Positions 51,206 through 60,088 of a stretch of DNA of 64,000 nucleotides are shown piece by piece. The position numbers were made by a program, and so were the translations under genes. The notes beneath the pieces were generated by a model that ran no database searches, was not told the origin of the DNA, and saw only the letters and a list, made by a program, of their open reading frames with translations. The first letter of the stretch is position 1; the number at the start of each line of letters is the position of its first letter. Source of the stretch: Burkholderia diffusa (lineage in GTDB: Bacteria > Pseudomonadota > Gammaproteobacteria > Burkholderiales > Burkholderiaceae); the NCBI RefSeq assembly GCF_001718315.1, contig NZ_CP013363.1:620001-684000 (forward strand), in the 5' to 3' direction.

Positions 51206-51964
51206 ATGCAATTCACGCAAGCGATCGTTCGCCGTCCCGCGCCGTCCTGCGGCGCGGGTCTCACCACCGCCGCGCTCGGTGCGCCCGACTACGACAAGAC
51301 GCTCACGCAGTTCCACGCCTACTGCGATGCGCTGCGCGGCCTCGGCGTCGAACTGACCGAACTGCCGCCGCTGGACGCTTTCCCCGATTCGCACTTCGTC
51401 GAGGACGTCGCGGTCGTCACGCCTGAATTCGCGGTGATCACGCGCCCGGGGGCGCCCGCGCGGCGCGGCGAGACGGTGCACATCGAAGTTGCGCTCCGCG
51501 CGCATCGCGACCTGCTGCCGATGCAGGCGGGCCGGCTCGACGGCGGCGACGTGATGCTGGTCGGCAAGCGTTTCTATATCGGCCTGACGAGCCGTACCGA
51601 TGCCGACGGCATTGCCGAGTTCGAGTCGCTGGTGTCGCGCTTCGGCTATTCGGTCGTCGCGGTGCCGGTCGGCGCGGGCCTGCACCTGAAGTCGGTCGTC
51701 AACGCGCTTGGCGACGACACGCTGCTCGTGACCGAGGCGCTGGCCGCGCATCCGGCATTCACCGACTATCGCCGGATCGCCGTCTCGGCCGCCGACGAAT
51801 ACGCGGGCAACACGCTGCGCGTGAACGGCACGCTGATCACGCCGGCCGGCTATCCGCGCGTGCACGACGCGATCAGCGCCCTCGGGCTGCCGTTGCATGT
51901 GATCGACACGAGCGAGTTCCGCAAGATGGACGGCGGCCTGACCTGCCTGTCGCTGCGCTTCTAG
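51206..51964 (+). CDS. Dimethylarginine dimethylaminohydrolase (DDAH)
   Basis: The start at 51206 has GGAGG 5 nt upstream; the frame is open to GTG 51188 but that lacks a ribosome site. The 252-residue enzyme aligns with Pseudomonas DDAH with an offset of two. Cys247 lies in GLTCLSLRF and His160 in GAGLHLKS. Asp112 in LDGGDVML takes the third triad place, which is Glu in Pseudomonas and Asp in mammalian DDAH. DDAH hydrolyses methylated arginine to citrulline and methylamines. A neighbouring amino-acid permease, as beside the P. aeruginosa ddaH gene, supports uptake and use of methylarginine. Confidence 0.88.
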   Translation: MQFTQAIVRRPAPSCGAGLTTAALGAPDYDKTLTQFHAYCDALRGLGVELTELPPLDAFPDSHFVEDVAVVTPEFAVITRPGAPARRGETVHIEVALRAHRDLLPMQAGRLDGGDVMLVGKRFYIGLTSRTDADGIAEFESLVSRFGYSVVAVPVGAGLHLKSVVNALGDDTLLVTEALAAHPAFTDYRRIAVSAADEYAGNTLRVNGTLITPAGYPRVHDAISALGLPLHVIDTSEFRKMDGGLTCLSLRF

Positions 51965-52064
51965 CCGATTGGCGCGCGGCCGCTTCGGCCGGATAATGTG
52001 GCCCCGCGCGGAACTGGAGGAGACGCTCCGCGCACCAGCCACGACCCGACCGGAGCGAATGCGG

Positions 52065-52529
52065 ATGACCGACAAGAAAATGCAGCTCGACAAGATCGAC
52101 CTCCGGATTCTCGACATCCTGCGCACAGATGGACGGATTTCGTACCGGAAGCTGTCGGAGCTCGTGAACCTCACGCCGCGTCCGTGTCAGGCGCGCGTGG
52201 AGCGGCTCGAGGCGCTTGGCGTGATCGAAGGCTATCGCGCGGTGATCAAGGCGCCGCGCGCGGCCAAGCCGATCGTCGTGATCGCGCAGATCGTGCTGGC
52301 CGACCACGGGCGTTCGCAGGCGCCGTTCGAGGACGAGATGCGGAACAACCCGGCGGTGCTCGACTGCTGGCTCGTCAGCGGCACGTTCGATTTTCTCGTG
52401 CGGCTCGCGTGCGAGGACCTCGACGAATACCGGCGGATCGCGAACGTGTGGCTGGAAAGCCCTCGCTTCCGGATCGAGAAAATCGTGACGACGGCCGAGC
52501 TGCAGGCGATCAAGCGCAGCGTGGTCTGA
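52065..52529 (+). CDS. Lrp/AsnC-family regulator
   Basis: ATG 52065 lies 9 nt after GGAG; ATG 52059 is also in frame but too close. The 154-residue protein has the Lrp helix-turn-helix LDKIDLRILDILRTDGRISYRKLSELVNLTPRPCQARVERLEALGVI in its first 60 residues (key LTPRPCQARVERLE) and a RAM ligand domain. Lrp-type proteins form octamers and bind phased sites. It lies between DDAH and the permease on the same strand, with phased repeats in the following gap, so it probably controls this module in response to an amino acid. Confidence 0.92.
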   Translation: MTDKKMQLDKIDLRILDILRTDGRISYRKLSELVNLTPRPCQARVERLEALGVIEGYRAVIKAPRAAKPIVVIAQIVLADHGRSQAPFEDEMRNNPAVLDCWLVSGTFDFLVRLACEDLDEYRRIANVWLESPRFRIEKIVTTAELQAIKRSVV

Positions 52530-52608
52530 CGCGGCCGTGCGCGTCCGGGCCGCCGGCACCGGACGCACGGCCTGGCGGGCCGGACCGGTTTCGACGCGAA
52601 TAACCGGG

Positions 52609-52656
52609 CCAATCGATTGGTATTCCGAATCAATCGGGGCGACCCGAATCCAATCA
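52609..52656. promoter_or_regulatory. Phased CAATC repeats upstream of the lysP-like gene
   Basis: CAATCG or CAATCA begins at 52610, 52631 and 52651, spacings of 21 and 20 bp, two DNA turns each. The first copy is part of the perfect palindrome CCAATCGATTGG (52609-52620). The block ends 11 nt before the permease start, so it would act as a repressor or activator site for it. Confidence 0.55.
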
Positions 52657-52667
52657 GGGTGAACACT

Positions 52668-54185
52668 ATGGATGCTTTGCAAACGGCAGTGGAGACGGCC
52701 GCGCCGTCCGGGACGGCGCTGAAACGCCGGCTGCAGAGCCGCCACATCGCGATGATCGCGATCGGCGGCTCGATCGGCACGGGGCTGTTCGTCGCATCGG
52801 GTGCGTCGGTCGCGCAGGCGGGGCCGGGTGGCGCGATCGCCGCGTATATCGCGATCGGGCTGATGGTCTACTTCGTCGTCACGGGGCTCGGCGAGATGGC
52901 CGCGCTGATGCCGGTGTCGGGCTCGTTCGCGATCTACGGCGAGAAGTACGTCGACGAAGGCTTCGGCGTTGCGCTCGGCTGGACCTACTGGTACAGCTGG
53001 GCGGTGACGATCGCGATCGAACTCGTCGCCGGGCAGATCGTGATGCGCTACTGGTTTCCAGCCGTGCCGGGCGTGTGGTGGGGCGCGGGGTTCCTGGTGC
53101 TGATCTTCCTGCTGAACACGCTCTCGGTGCGCGGCTTCGGCGAATCCGAATACTGGTTCTCGCTGATCAAGGTCGTCACCGTGATCGCGTTCATCGCGGC
53201 GGGATTGCTGATCGCGGCCGGCCTGCTCGGCAACGGGCAGCCGGTCGGCTGGCGCAACTTCAGGACCGGTGACGCGCCGTTCGTCGGCGGCGTGCACGCG
53301 ATGATGAGCGTCGCGCTGATCGCGGGCTTCTCGTTCCTCGGCACCGAGCTGGTCGGGATCACGGCCGGCGAATCGGAAAACCCGCGCAAGACGATCCCGC
53401 GCGCGGTGAAGCAGATCTTCTGGCGGATCATGCTGTTCTACGTGCTCGCGATTTTCGTGATCGGCCTGCTGGTGCCGTACACCGATCCGAACCTGCTGAA
53501 GAGCGACGTGACCGACATCGGCGTGAGCCCGTTCACGCTTGTGTTCAGCCATGCGGGCTTTCCGCTTGCCGCGGGCGCGATGAACCTCGTGATCCTGACG
53601 GCCGTGTTGTCGGCCGGCAACTCCGGCACGTATGCGGCCACGCGGATGCTGTACAACCTCGCGGCGGAAGGCCGTGCGCCCGCGATGTTCGCGACGCTTT
53701 CGCCGAGCGGCGTGCCGCGCAACGCGCTTTACGCGACGATGGCGGTGGGCGGGTTGTGCTTCCTTACGTCGCTGACCAACAATCAGAGCATCTATCTGTG
53801 GCTGCTCAATACGGTCGGCATCACCGGCTTCATCGCGTGGCTCGGCATCGCGGTCTGCCACTACCGGTTCCGCAAGGGCTTTCTGAAGCAGGGCTACCGG
53901 CTCGATCAACTGCCATATCGTGCGAAGTGGTTCCCGTTCGGGCCGCTGTTCGCGATCGCGATCTGCATCGTGATTTCGCTAGGGCAGGATTACCAGGCAT
54001 TCTTCGCGGCCCGCGTCGACTGGATGGAAGTGCTGTCGATCTATGTATGGATCCCGCTGTTCGTCGCGATCTGGTGGGCGTATCGTCGCGTGCGCAAGAG
54101 CCGGCTCGTGCGGTACGAGGAGATGGAGATCGGGCCGTGGCTGATGCGCCCGGCCGACGAAACGGGGCAAGCGCGCGAGCGGTAG
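52668..54185 (+). CDS. APC-family amino-acid permease, LysP-like
   Basis: The 505-residue, 12-helix protein is close to E. coli LysP: GFSFLGTELVGITAGESENP, RILMFY-like RIMLFYVLAIFVIGLLVPYTDPNLL, VLSAGNSGTYAATRMLYNLA and TVGITGFIAWLGIAVCHYRFR. It should import a basic amino acid with protons. Next to DDAH and an Lrp regulator, arginine, methylarginine or lysine are all reasonable substrates. Start at ATG 52668. Confidence 0.88.
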   Translation: MDALQTAVETAAPSGTALKRRLQSRHIAMIAIGGSIGTGLFVASGASVAQAGPGGAIAAYIAIGLMVYFVVTGLGEMAALMPVSGSFAIYGEKYVDEGFGVALGWTYWYSWAVTIAIELVAGQIVMRYWFPAVPGVWWGAGFLVLIFLLNTLSVRGFGESEYWFSLIKVVTVIAFIAAGLLIAAGLLGNGQPVGWRNFRTGDAPFVGGVHAMMSVALIAGFSFLGTELVGITAGESENPRKTIPRAVKQIFWRIMLFYVLAIFVIGLLVPYTDPNLLKSDVTDIGVSPFTLVFSHAGFPLAAGAMNLVILTAVLSAGNSGTYAATRMLYNLAAEGRAPAMFATLSPSGVPRNALYATMAVGGLCFLTSLTNNQSIYLWLLNTVGITGFIAWLGIAVCHYRFRKGFLKQGYRLDQLPYRAKWFPFGPLFAIAICIVISLGQDYQAFFAARVDWMEVLSIYVWIPLFVAIWWAYRRVRKSRLVRYEEMEIGPWLMRPADETGQARER

Positions 54186-54307
54186 TCGTGCGGCGCACGG
54201 CGTGCGTGCGGCCGCCGGCCGGGATACCATCGCGTTCGCGTAGCGTGCCGGACGAGGCCTCCGGCGCGTCGCGCGTTTCCCGATCGATTCCGCGTCCAGC
54301 ACACAAC

Positions 54308-55729
54308 ATGACAACACAGCCGAACCGCGTTTCTTCCCTTTCATTCGTTTCCGCCGCCAGTGTGCGCGAGCTTGCCGATGCCGTGCGTATGGCCGAACGC
54401 CGCGCTGTCGACCTGGCCGACGACGCACTTGCGCGTCTCGCGGCGATTGCGCCGCTCAATGCGATGGCGCACGTCGATGAAGAACTCGCGCGCCGCACGG
54501 CCGAGCATGTCGATGCGCGCGTCGCTCGAGGCGACATGCTGCCTCTTGCCGGCGTGCCGTTCGTGATCAAGGACAACCTCGATACCGCCGGGATGCCGAC
54601 GCTCGGCGCGAGCCCGGCGGTGAGCGGCTATCGGGCGGCGGCGGACGCGCTGACCGTGCGACGCCTGCTCGACGCCGGCGCGGTGCCGCTGGGCAAGGCG
54701 AACATGCACGAGCTTGCGTTCGGCATCACCAGCGGCAACCGGCACTTCGGCGCGGTCGGCAATCCGCAGGATCCGCGGCGTATCGCTGGCGGGTCGAGCG
54801 GCGGGACGGCGGCGGCCGTGGCGGCCGGCATCCCGTTCGGTCTCGGTACCGACACGGGCGGCTCGGTGCGGATTCCGGCCGCATTCTGCGGTGTCTACGG
54901 ATTGCGGCCGTCCGCGCAGCGCTATTCGGCGCACGGCGTGCTGTCGCTGTCGCCCACGCGCGACACGGTAGGGCCGATCGGCCATGGCATCGACGATCTG
55001 TTGCTGCTCGATGCGGTGCTGACGCGCGACGACAGCGCCGTGACCGCACCGGAATGGCCGCAGTTCCGCGTCGGCGTGCCCGGGGCACCGTACTTCGACG
55101 CGCTCGATCCCGGTGTCGCGATCTGCATCGAGCGTGCGCTGGCGTCGTTCGCGGCGGCCGGCGCGACGCTCGTGCCGTTGCCGGCGATGCCGCTGCACGA
55201 CGCCAGCGAAGCATGCGGCTTTCCGATCGCGGGATACGAGGCAAACCGGTACTGGCGCCGCTTCGCGACGGAGCGGCTCGGCATTGCGTTCGACACGTTC
55301 GTCGAGCGGATCGCGAGCGACGACGTCCGCGCGATCTTCCGGTCCTTCGTGTCCGCGCCGGTCGATGCGCAGGCCTATGCGGACGCGATCGCATGCCGTC
55401 AGCGTCTCGTGCGCTGGTACGACGACGCGTTCGGCACGCCGGTCGATTGCATCGCGTTGCCCACGGTGCCGGGCGAGCCGCCATCGCTCGACGACACGGC
55501 CGCGATGAGCGCCGAGCAGGATGCGGCGCTGTTCGCGCGCATCGTGCGCCAGACTTCGCCGGCGACGCTCGCGGGCGTGCCATCCGTCTCGATCCCGGCC
55601 GGGCGCTCCGCGCGCACGGCGCTGCCGGTCGGGCTGATGCTGGAAGGGCCGTGGGGCGCCGATCGCCGCCTGCTCGCGATCGCCCGGCGGATCGACGCGC
55701 TGCTGCGGGACGAGGCGGCGCGCGCCTGA
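54308..55729 (+). CDS. Amidase-signature hydrolase, indoleacetamide hydrolase-like (IaaH-like)
   Basis: The 473-residue protein has the amidase Lys-Ser-Ser triad: Lys in PFVIKDNLDTAGMPT, the Ser of GGSSGGTAAAVAAG, and the Ser of GTDTGGSVRIPAAFCG. HELAFGITSGNRHFGAVGNP and the GLRPSAQRYSAHGVL segment resemble IaaH, which turns indole-3-acetamide into indole-3-acetic acid. Amidase specificity is hard to read from sequence, so mandelamide or other arylacetamides are possible. A tryptophan 2-monooxygenase gene 5 kb away makes indoleacetamide the leading guess. Confidence 0.82.
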   Translation: MTTQPNRVSSLSFVSAASVRELADAVRMAERRAVDLADDALARLAAIAPLNAMAHVDEELARRTAEHVDARVARGDMLPLAGVPFVIKDNLDTAGMPTLGASPAVSGYRAAADALTVRRLLDAGAVPLGKANMHELAFGITSGNRHFGAVGNPQDPRRIAGGSSGGTAAAVAAGIPFGLGTDTGGSVRIPAAFCGVYGLRPSAQRYSAHGVLSLSPTRDTVGPIGHGIDDLLLLDAVLTRDDSAVTAPEWPQFRVGVPGAPYFDALDPGVAICIERALASFAAAGATLVPLPAMPLHDASEACGFPIAGYEANRYWRRFATERLGIAFDTFVERIASDDVRAIFRSFVSAPVDAQAYADAIACRQRLVRWYDDAFGTPVDCIALPTVPGEPPSLDDTAAMSAEQDAALFARIVRQTSPATLAGVPSVSIPAGRSARTALPVGLMLEGPWGADRRLLAIARRIDALLRDEAARA

Positions 55730-55750
55730 GTTGATGCGCGCGTGCCGCGT

Positions 55751-56656
55751 TCAGGCCAGATATGCCTTCATGAAGTCGACCCATGCACGTACTTTCTGCG
55801 GTACGTGCGGGGTCGACGGGTACAGCGCATAGACCGCCTGCGGCGGAAACCGGTAGCCGGGGAGCGCATCGATCAGCGCGCCGCTCGCGAGATCGTCGCG
55901 CACGACCCATTCGGGCAGCAGTGCGACACCGCTGCCTTGCCGCGCGAGCACGCGCAGGACCGACGCGTTGTCGACCACGACGCGCGGCTTGGCGCCGGGC
56001 CGGAACGCGTGCGGGTTGCCGTCGCGATCGGCGAGCTGCCACGAGGCGATGCGCTCGAGCCGCGTATGGCCGAGTTGCGGCAACCGGGCGAGCGTGTCCG
56101 GCGACTCGATGTGCGACAGGCCGGCAGCGGCGAGCAATGACGGCGCGATGACGGGCCGCACTTCATACGTCGCGAGGCACGCGCCGCGGTACGGCAGATC
56201 CTGGAATTGTTCGAGGCGACCGAGCCGGATCGCGACGTCGACGCGCTCGCGCACCAGGTCGACCTGCGACGCATGCGTTTCGAGCCGCACGCGCAGCGCG
56301 GGATGCTGCTGCATGAACGTGTGAAGCGCCGGGGCGACGACCATCGTCCCGTACTCCACGGTCGACGTCACGCGCAGCACGCCGTGCATTCCACCATGTT
56401 CGCCGCGCGCGTCGTCGATCGCGCTTTCGGCTTCCTCCAGCACGCGCAGGCAGCGCGCATGGAAGCGCTCGCCCGCGTCGGTCAGCTCGACCCGCCGCGT
56501 GGTGCGCGTGAGCAGCGCGACGCCGAGCTCGGCTTCCAGCTGCTTGATGTTGAAGCTCACCGCGGCCCGGGCCTGGTTCAGCTGGGCTGCGGCGGCCGTA
56601 AACGACCCAGCTTCCACGACGGCGCGGAAGACGGCGAAACGATCGAGACTCACCAT
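55751..56656 (-). CDS. LysR-family regulator
   Basis: The 301-residue protein has the LysR winged helix at the N-terminus (LDRFAVFRAVVEAGSFTAAAAQLNQ and AVSFNIKQLEAELG) and an effector domain. It is convergent to the amidase and divergent from the MFS gene, with a candidate operator in between. It probably controls the MFS/dioxygenase/monooxygenase operon. Confidence 0.92.
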   Translation of the reverse strand: MVSLDRFAVFRAVVEAGSFTAAAAQLNQARAAVSFNIKQLEAELGVALLTRTTRRVELTDAGERFHARCLRVLEEAESAIDDARGEHGGMHGVLRVTSTVEYGTMVVAPALHTFMQQHPALRVRLETHASQVDLVRERVDVAIRLGRLEQFQDLPYRGACLATYEVRPVIAPSLLAAAGLSHIESPDTLARLPQLGHTRLERIASWQLADRDGNPHAFRPGAKPRVVVDNASVLRVLARQGSGVALLPEWVVRDDLASGALIDALPGYRFPPQAVYALYPSTPHVPQKVRAWVDFMKAYLA

Positions 56657-56700
56657 GACGTGTCGGATGCGAGGCGGAAAACCGACATGGTGCCCTGATT

Positions 56701-56716
56701 GTCAAAATTTTTCGAC
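56701..56716. promoter_or_regulatory. Candidate LysR-type site in the lysR/MFS gap
   Basis: GTCAAAATTTTTCGAC is an AT-rich, imperfect inverted repeat with GTC/GAC ends. It is the only such element in the 138-nt divergent gap. Confidence 0.4.
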
Positions 56717-56794
56717 CAGTCTTGCCGTCCGGCCGGGCTTATCGACGTGCGCGGCGAACCTTACACTGCGGCGTTTCGTTCGTCTTCCGCCGCC

Positions 56795-58177
56795 ATGACC
56801 GATCGCTCGAAAATCGCCGCCGTTTACCTGCTCGGATTCGCGATCGACCTCGCCAACATGTTCGTCATCAACGCCGCCTACCCGACGATCCAGCGCGAGC
56901 TGCACGCGTCGGTCGCCCAGCTCGCGTGGATCGGCAACACGTACGTGCTCGGGCTGACGGTCGTGATCCCGCTTGGCACGTGGGTCGCGCGGCGCCTCGG
57001 CGAGCGCCGGCTGCTGATCGCGTCGCTGCTGCTGTTCGCGCTCGGCAGCGTCGGCGTCGGCCTGTCGGCGTCGATCGGTGCACTGCTGGCATGGCGGCTG
57101 ATCCAGGGGCTCGGCGGCGGATTGCTGATCCCGGTCGGGCAGACGATGGCCTATCGCGCGTATCCGCCCGATGCGCGGGCGCACCTGACGTCGATCGTGA
57201 TGATGGTCGCGCTGCTCGTGCCGGCGCTGTCGCCGGCGCTTGGCGGCGTGGTCGTCGATCGCGTGTCGTGGCGGGCGATCTTCTTCGGGATGCTGCCGCT
57301 CGCCGTGGTCACGAGCATGCTTGCGTTCGCGTGGCTGCCGGCCGACGAACCGGATGGCAGCCCGCCGGCGCTCGACGTTCGCGGCCTCGGGCTGAGCGCC
57401 GTGGCGCTCGTCGCGCTGCTGCTCGGCCTGACGTTCGCGGGACAGCCGGGCGCGGGCCGCGACGCATTCGTTCCGCTCACGATCGCGCTCGTCGCCGGCG
57501 CTGCGTATGTCGTGCATGCGCGCCGGGCTGCCGCGCCGCTGCTCGACTTGCGCCTGGTCGCCCAGCCGCTGCTGCGGATCGGGCTGATCGTCTATCTGTG
57601 CGTGCCGGGCGTGTTCACGGGCGTGAACCTCGTCGCCGCACTGTACCTGCAGAATGCGCTCGGGCTCAGCGCGACGCATACGGGCGCGCTGATGGTGCCG
57701 TGGGCGATCGCGTCGTTCGCCGCGATCGCGACGACGCGCCGCTGTTTCCCGAAGTGGGGGCCGAAACCGCTGTTCATGTGCGGGATCGCGATCGACGCGA
57801 TCGGGATCGTGATGCTTGCAACTCCGCTTGCCGGTTTCGAGGCCGGGCGCGTGCTCGCATTCGTCGCGATGGGGCTCGGCGCCAGCATGTGCACGAGCAC
57901 GTCGCAAAGCGCGGCGTTTGTCGATGTCCCGGCCGCGCGAATGGGCGATGCGAGCGCGCTGTGGAACATCAACCGACAACTGAGCTTCTGCCTCGGCGTC
58001 GCGGTGCTGGGCAGTGCGTTGAACTTCCTGCTGTCGATGTCCGGCGACGACGGGCGGCTGCCGTACCAGCAATGTTTCGGCCTCGGTGCGCTGGCGACGC
58101 TGCTGCCGCTGCCGTTCGTCATGCGCCTCGCTGCGCATCGCGCGCCCGCCGGGCGTGCCGCCTCTCAACGTTCATGA
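56795..58177 (+). CDS. MFS transporter, DHA2-like
   Basis: From ATG 56795 the protein has 460 residues and 12-14 membrane helices: NMFVINAAYPTIQRELHASVAQLAWIGNTYVLGL, WVARRLGERRLLIAS (motif A), LIQGLGGGLLIPVGQT. It starts an operon and its stop overlaps the next gene (ATGA), so it may export or import a compound linked to the downstream oxygenases. Confidence 0.87.
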   Translation: MTDRSKIAAVYLLGFAIDLANMFVINAAYPTIQRELHASVAQLAWIGNTYVLGLTVVIPLGTWVARRLGERRLLIASLLLFALGSVGVGLSASIGALLAWRLIQGLGGGLLIPVGQTMAYRAYPPDARAHLTSIVMMVALLVPALSPALGGVVVDRVSWRAIFFGMLPLAVVTSMLAFAWLPADEPDGSPPALDVRGLGLSAVALVALLLGLTFAGQPGAGRDAFVPLTIALVAGAAYVVHARRAAAPLLDLRLVAQPLLRIGLIVYLCVPGVFTGVNLVAALYLQNALGLSATHTGALMVPWAIASFAAIATTRRCFPKWGPKPLFMCGIAIDAIGIVMLATPLAGFEAGRVLAFVAMGLGASMCTSTSQSAAFVDVPAARMGDASALWNINRQLSFCLGVAVLGSALNFLLSMSGDDGRLPYQQCFGLGALATLLPLPFVMRLAAHRAPAGRAASQRS

Positions 58178-58584
58178 GTTTCGAGATGAATTCGTCAAAC
58201 CCGTTTTTCCAGGAAGTGGTCGACGCACACGTCGACATCGAGCAATGGTTGTCCGGCAGCGCGTCGCGCGACGCGCTCGCGCCGCTGCTCGCTCGCTTTT
58301 CGCGGGACTTCTCGATGATCTCGCTGCATGGGCATGCGCTCGACTACGCGGATATCGACATCCTGTTTTCGCGCGGCTTCGGTGCACGGCCCGGCCTGCG
58401 GATCGCGATCGACGAACTGCATGAGGTGAGCGCGTGGCCGGGCGGATCGACGATCGCCTATCGCGAAACGCAGACGGACGCGGCGGGGCGGCGAACCGTG
58501 CGCCGTTCGACCGTCGTGTTCGAGCGCGACACGGATGGCCGCATCGGCTGGCTGCGCTTGCACGAGACACCGGTGACGGGCTGA
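58174..58584 (+). CDS. Small NTF2-like (DUF4440/SnoaL-type) protein
   Basis: The 136-residue protein begins inside the MFS stop (ATGA). FFQEVVDAHVDIEQWLSG at the start, a central FSRDFSMISLHGHALDYADIDILFSRGFGARPG (key SMISLHGH) and a final strand RIGWLRLHETPV fit the NTF2-like cone fold. Such domains act as small hydrolases, isomerases or binding proteins. No specific function is recognised; translational coupling ties it to the transporter. Confidence 0.72.
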   Translation: MSFEMNSSNPFFQEVVDAHVDIEQWLSGSASRDALAPLLARFSRDFSMISLHGHALDYADIDILFSRGFGARPGLRIAIDELHEVSAWPGGSTIAYRETQTDAAGRRTVRRSTVVFERDTDGRIGWLRLHETPVTG

Positions 58585-58667
58585 CCGTCCCGCGCACCGC
58601 TTGCCGACCGCCGCACGGCGGCAGGCTCATGCTCCTCCGAGTGGCATACCAAGCAGAAACCTGAGAG

Positions 58668-58745
58668 ATGACAACAAAAGAAATCGATATCGTGCGTCAC
58701 GAGGACGCGCGGCCGCATCGCGTCCGTAGTCGGGGGCGCGCATGA
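58668..58745 (+). CDS. Possible 25-residue leader peptide overlapping the dioxygenase start
   Basis: A short frame starts at ATG 58668 after the purine-rich stretch ACCTGAGAG and ends with TGA 58743-58745. Its stop shares the bases ATGA with the dioxygenase alpha start. The product is MTTKEIDIVRHEDARPHRVR followed by SRGRA. The exact ATGA overlap suggests translational coupling, but frames this short arise by chance. Confidence 0.3.
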   Translation: MTTKEIDIVRHEDARPHRVRSRGRA

Positions 58746-60088
58746 CGGCGCCATCGTTCACCGATGCCGTGGCTTCGCTCGTGCGCGATACGGAGGTTCA
58801 TAAGGATCTCTATCTGTCGCCGCGCATCTTCGAGCTGGAGATGCGCCATCTGTTCTGGAACACGTGGGTCTACGTCGGCCATGTCAGCCAGATTCCGGCA
58901 ACGGGTGACTACGTGACGACGACGATCGGCGCCGAGCCGGTCGTGATGGTGCGCCACGGCGACGGTTCGGTGCGGGTGCTGCACAACCGCTGTTCGCACA
59001 AGGGCACGCAGTTGGTATCGGATGCCTCCGGCAACACGGGTACGTTCTTCCGCTGCCCGTATCACGCGTGGTCATACCGAACCGACGGCAGTCTCTACGC
59101 GATTCCGCTGCGGCGCGGCTACGCAGACACGGGCTTCGAATCGTGCGAAGCGAGCAAGGGAATGCAGGCGGTCGGCGCGACCCATGAGCATCGCGGTTTC
59201 GTGTTCTGTCGCCTGAGTCGGTCCGGTGTCGATTTCGATGCGTACTTCGGCGATGCGCTGTCGTCGCTCGACAATCTCGTCGATCGCTCGCCGGAAGGTC
59301 GAGTCGAGGTCGCGGGCGGCGTGTTCCGCTATGTGCACGGATGCAACTGGAAGATGCTGGTCGAGAACCAGACCGACACCTGCCATCCGATGGTCGCGCA
59401 CGAGTCGTCGGCCGGCACGGCCGTACGCGTGTGGGAGCGTGACGGCACGCAGCAGGCGAAGCCGATGGCGGTCGAGCTGCTGGAGCCGTTCATCCAGCCG
59501 CACGCGTTCTTCGAGCAGATGGGATTGCGTGTGTGGCCCAACGGACATGGTCACACCGGCACCGTGGATTCGATTCACGCGCGCTACACACCGATCCCCG
59601 GCTATCACGAGAAGATGATCGCGGCCTACGGCGAAGCGCGTGCCGGGCGGATTCTCGGCGAAGTGCGCCACAACACGGTGCTGTTTCCGAATGCGATGGT
59701 GAAAGGGCCGATCCAGATCCTGCGCGTGTTCAAGCCGCTGGCGGTGGACCGCACGCTGGTGGAGTCGTGGTCGTTCCGTCTCGTCGGCGCGCCCGATTCG
59801 CTGTTCGAGCGCACGCTGGCCTACAACCGACTGATCAATGCGCCGACGTCGATCGTTGCGCACGACGATCTCGAAATGTACGAACGCGCACAGCGCGGCC
59901 TCGCCACGCAGGCGCGCGACTGGGTGCATGTCGGGCGGCTGTTCGAGCCGCAGGAGTTCGCGCAGCCCACGTCGGAGACGAACGGCACCAGCGAACGGCA
60001 GATCCGGAACCAGTTCCGGGCGTGGCTGCAGTACATCGCGCCCGTATCGATACAGGAGGCCGCAGATGCGCGTATTTCCGCACGATGA
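58742..60088 (+). CDS. Rieske aromatic-ring-hydroxylating dioxygenase, alpha subunit
   Basis: The 448-residue catalytic subunit has a Rieske [2Fe-2S] motif with ligands Cys84, His86, Cys105 and His108 (RCSHKGTQ, RCPYHAW). The mononuclear iron motif supplies Asp212, His215 and His220 (ENQTDTCHPMVAH); the third iron ligand is probably in HDDLEMYERA. The family adds O2 to aromatic rings, taking electrons from a ferredoxin or reductase, neither of which is encoded in this window. Substrate unknown; indole or anthranilate-like compounds are suggested by the neighbours. Confidence 0.93.
   Translation: MTAPSFTDAVASLVRDTEVHKDLYLSPRIFELEMRHLFWNTWVYVGHVSQIPATGDYVTTTIGAEPVVMVRHGDGSVRVLHNRCSHKGTQLVSDASGNTGTFFRCPYHAWSYRTDGSLYAIPLRRGYADTGFESCEASKGMQAVGATHEHRGFVFCRLSRSGVDFDAYFGDALSSLDNLVDRSPEGRVEVAGGVFRYVHGCNWKMLVENQTDTCHPMVAHESSAGTAVRVWERDGTQQAKPMAVELLEPFIQPHAFFEQMGLRVWPNGHGHTGTVDSIHARYTPIPGYHEKMIAAYGEARAGRILGEVRHNTVLFPNAMVKGPIQILRVFKPLAVDRTLVESWSFRLVGAPDSLFERTLAYNRLINAPTSIVAHDDLEMYERAQRGLATQARDWVHVGRLFEPQEFAQPTSETNGTSERQIRNQFRAWLQYIAPVSIQEAADARISAR

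Noticed and set aside
58742..60088. A frameshift joining the 25-codon frame to the dioxygenase alpha subunit
   Set aside because: The alpha subunit already has a complete N-terminus from ATG 58742 and the normal family length.
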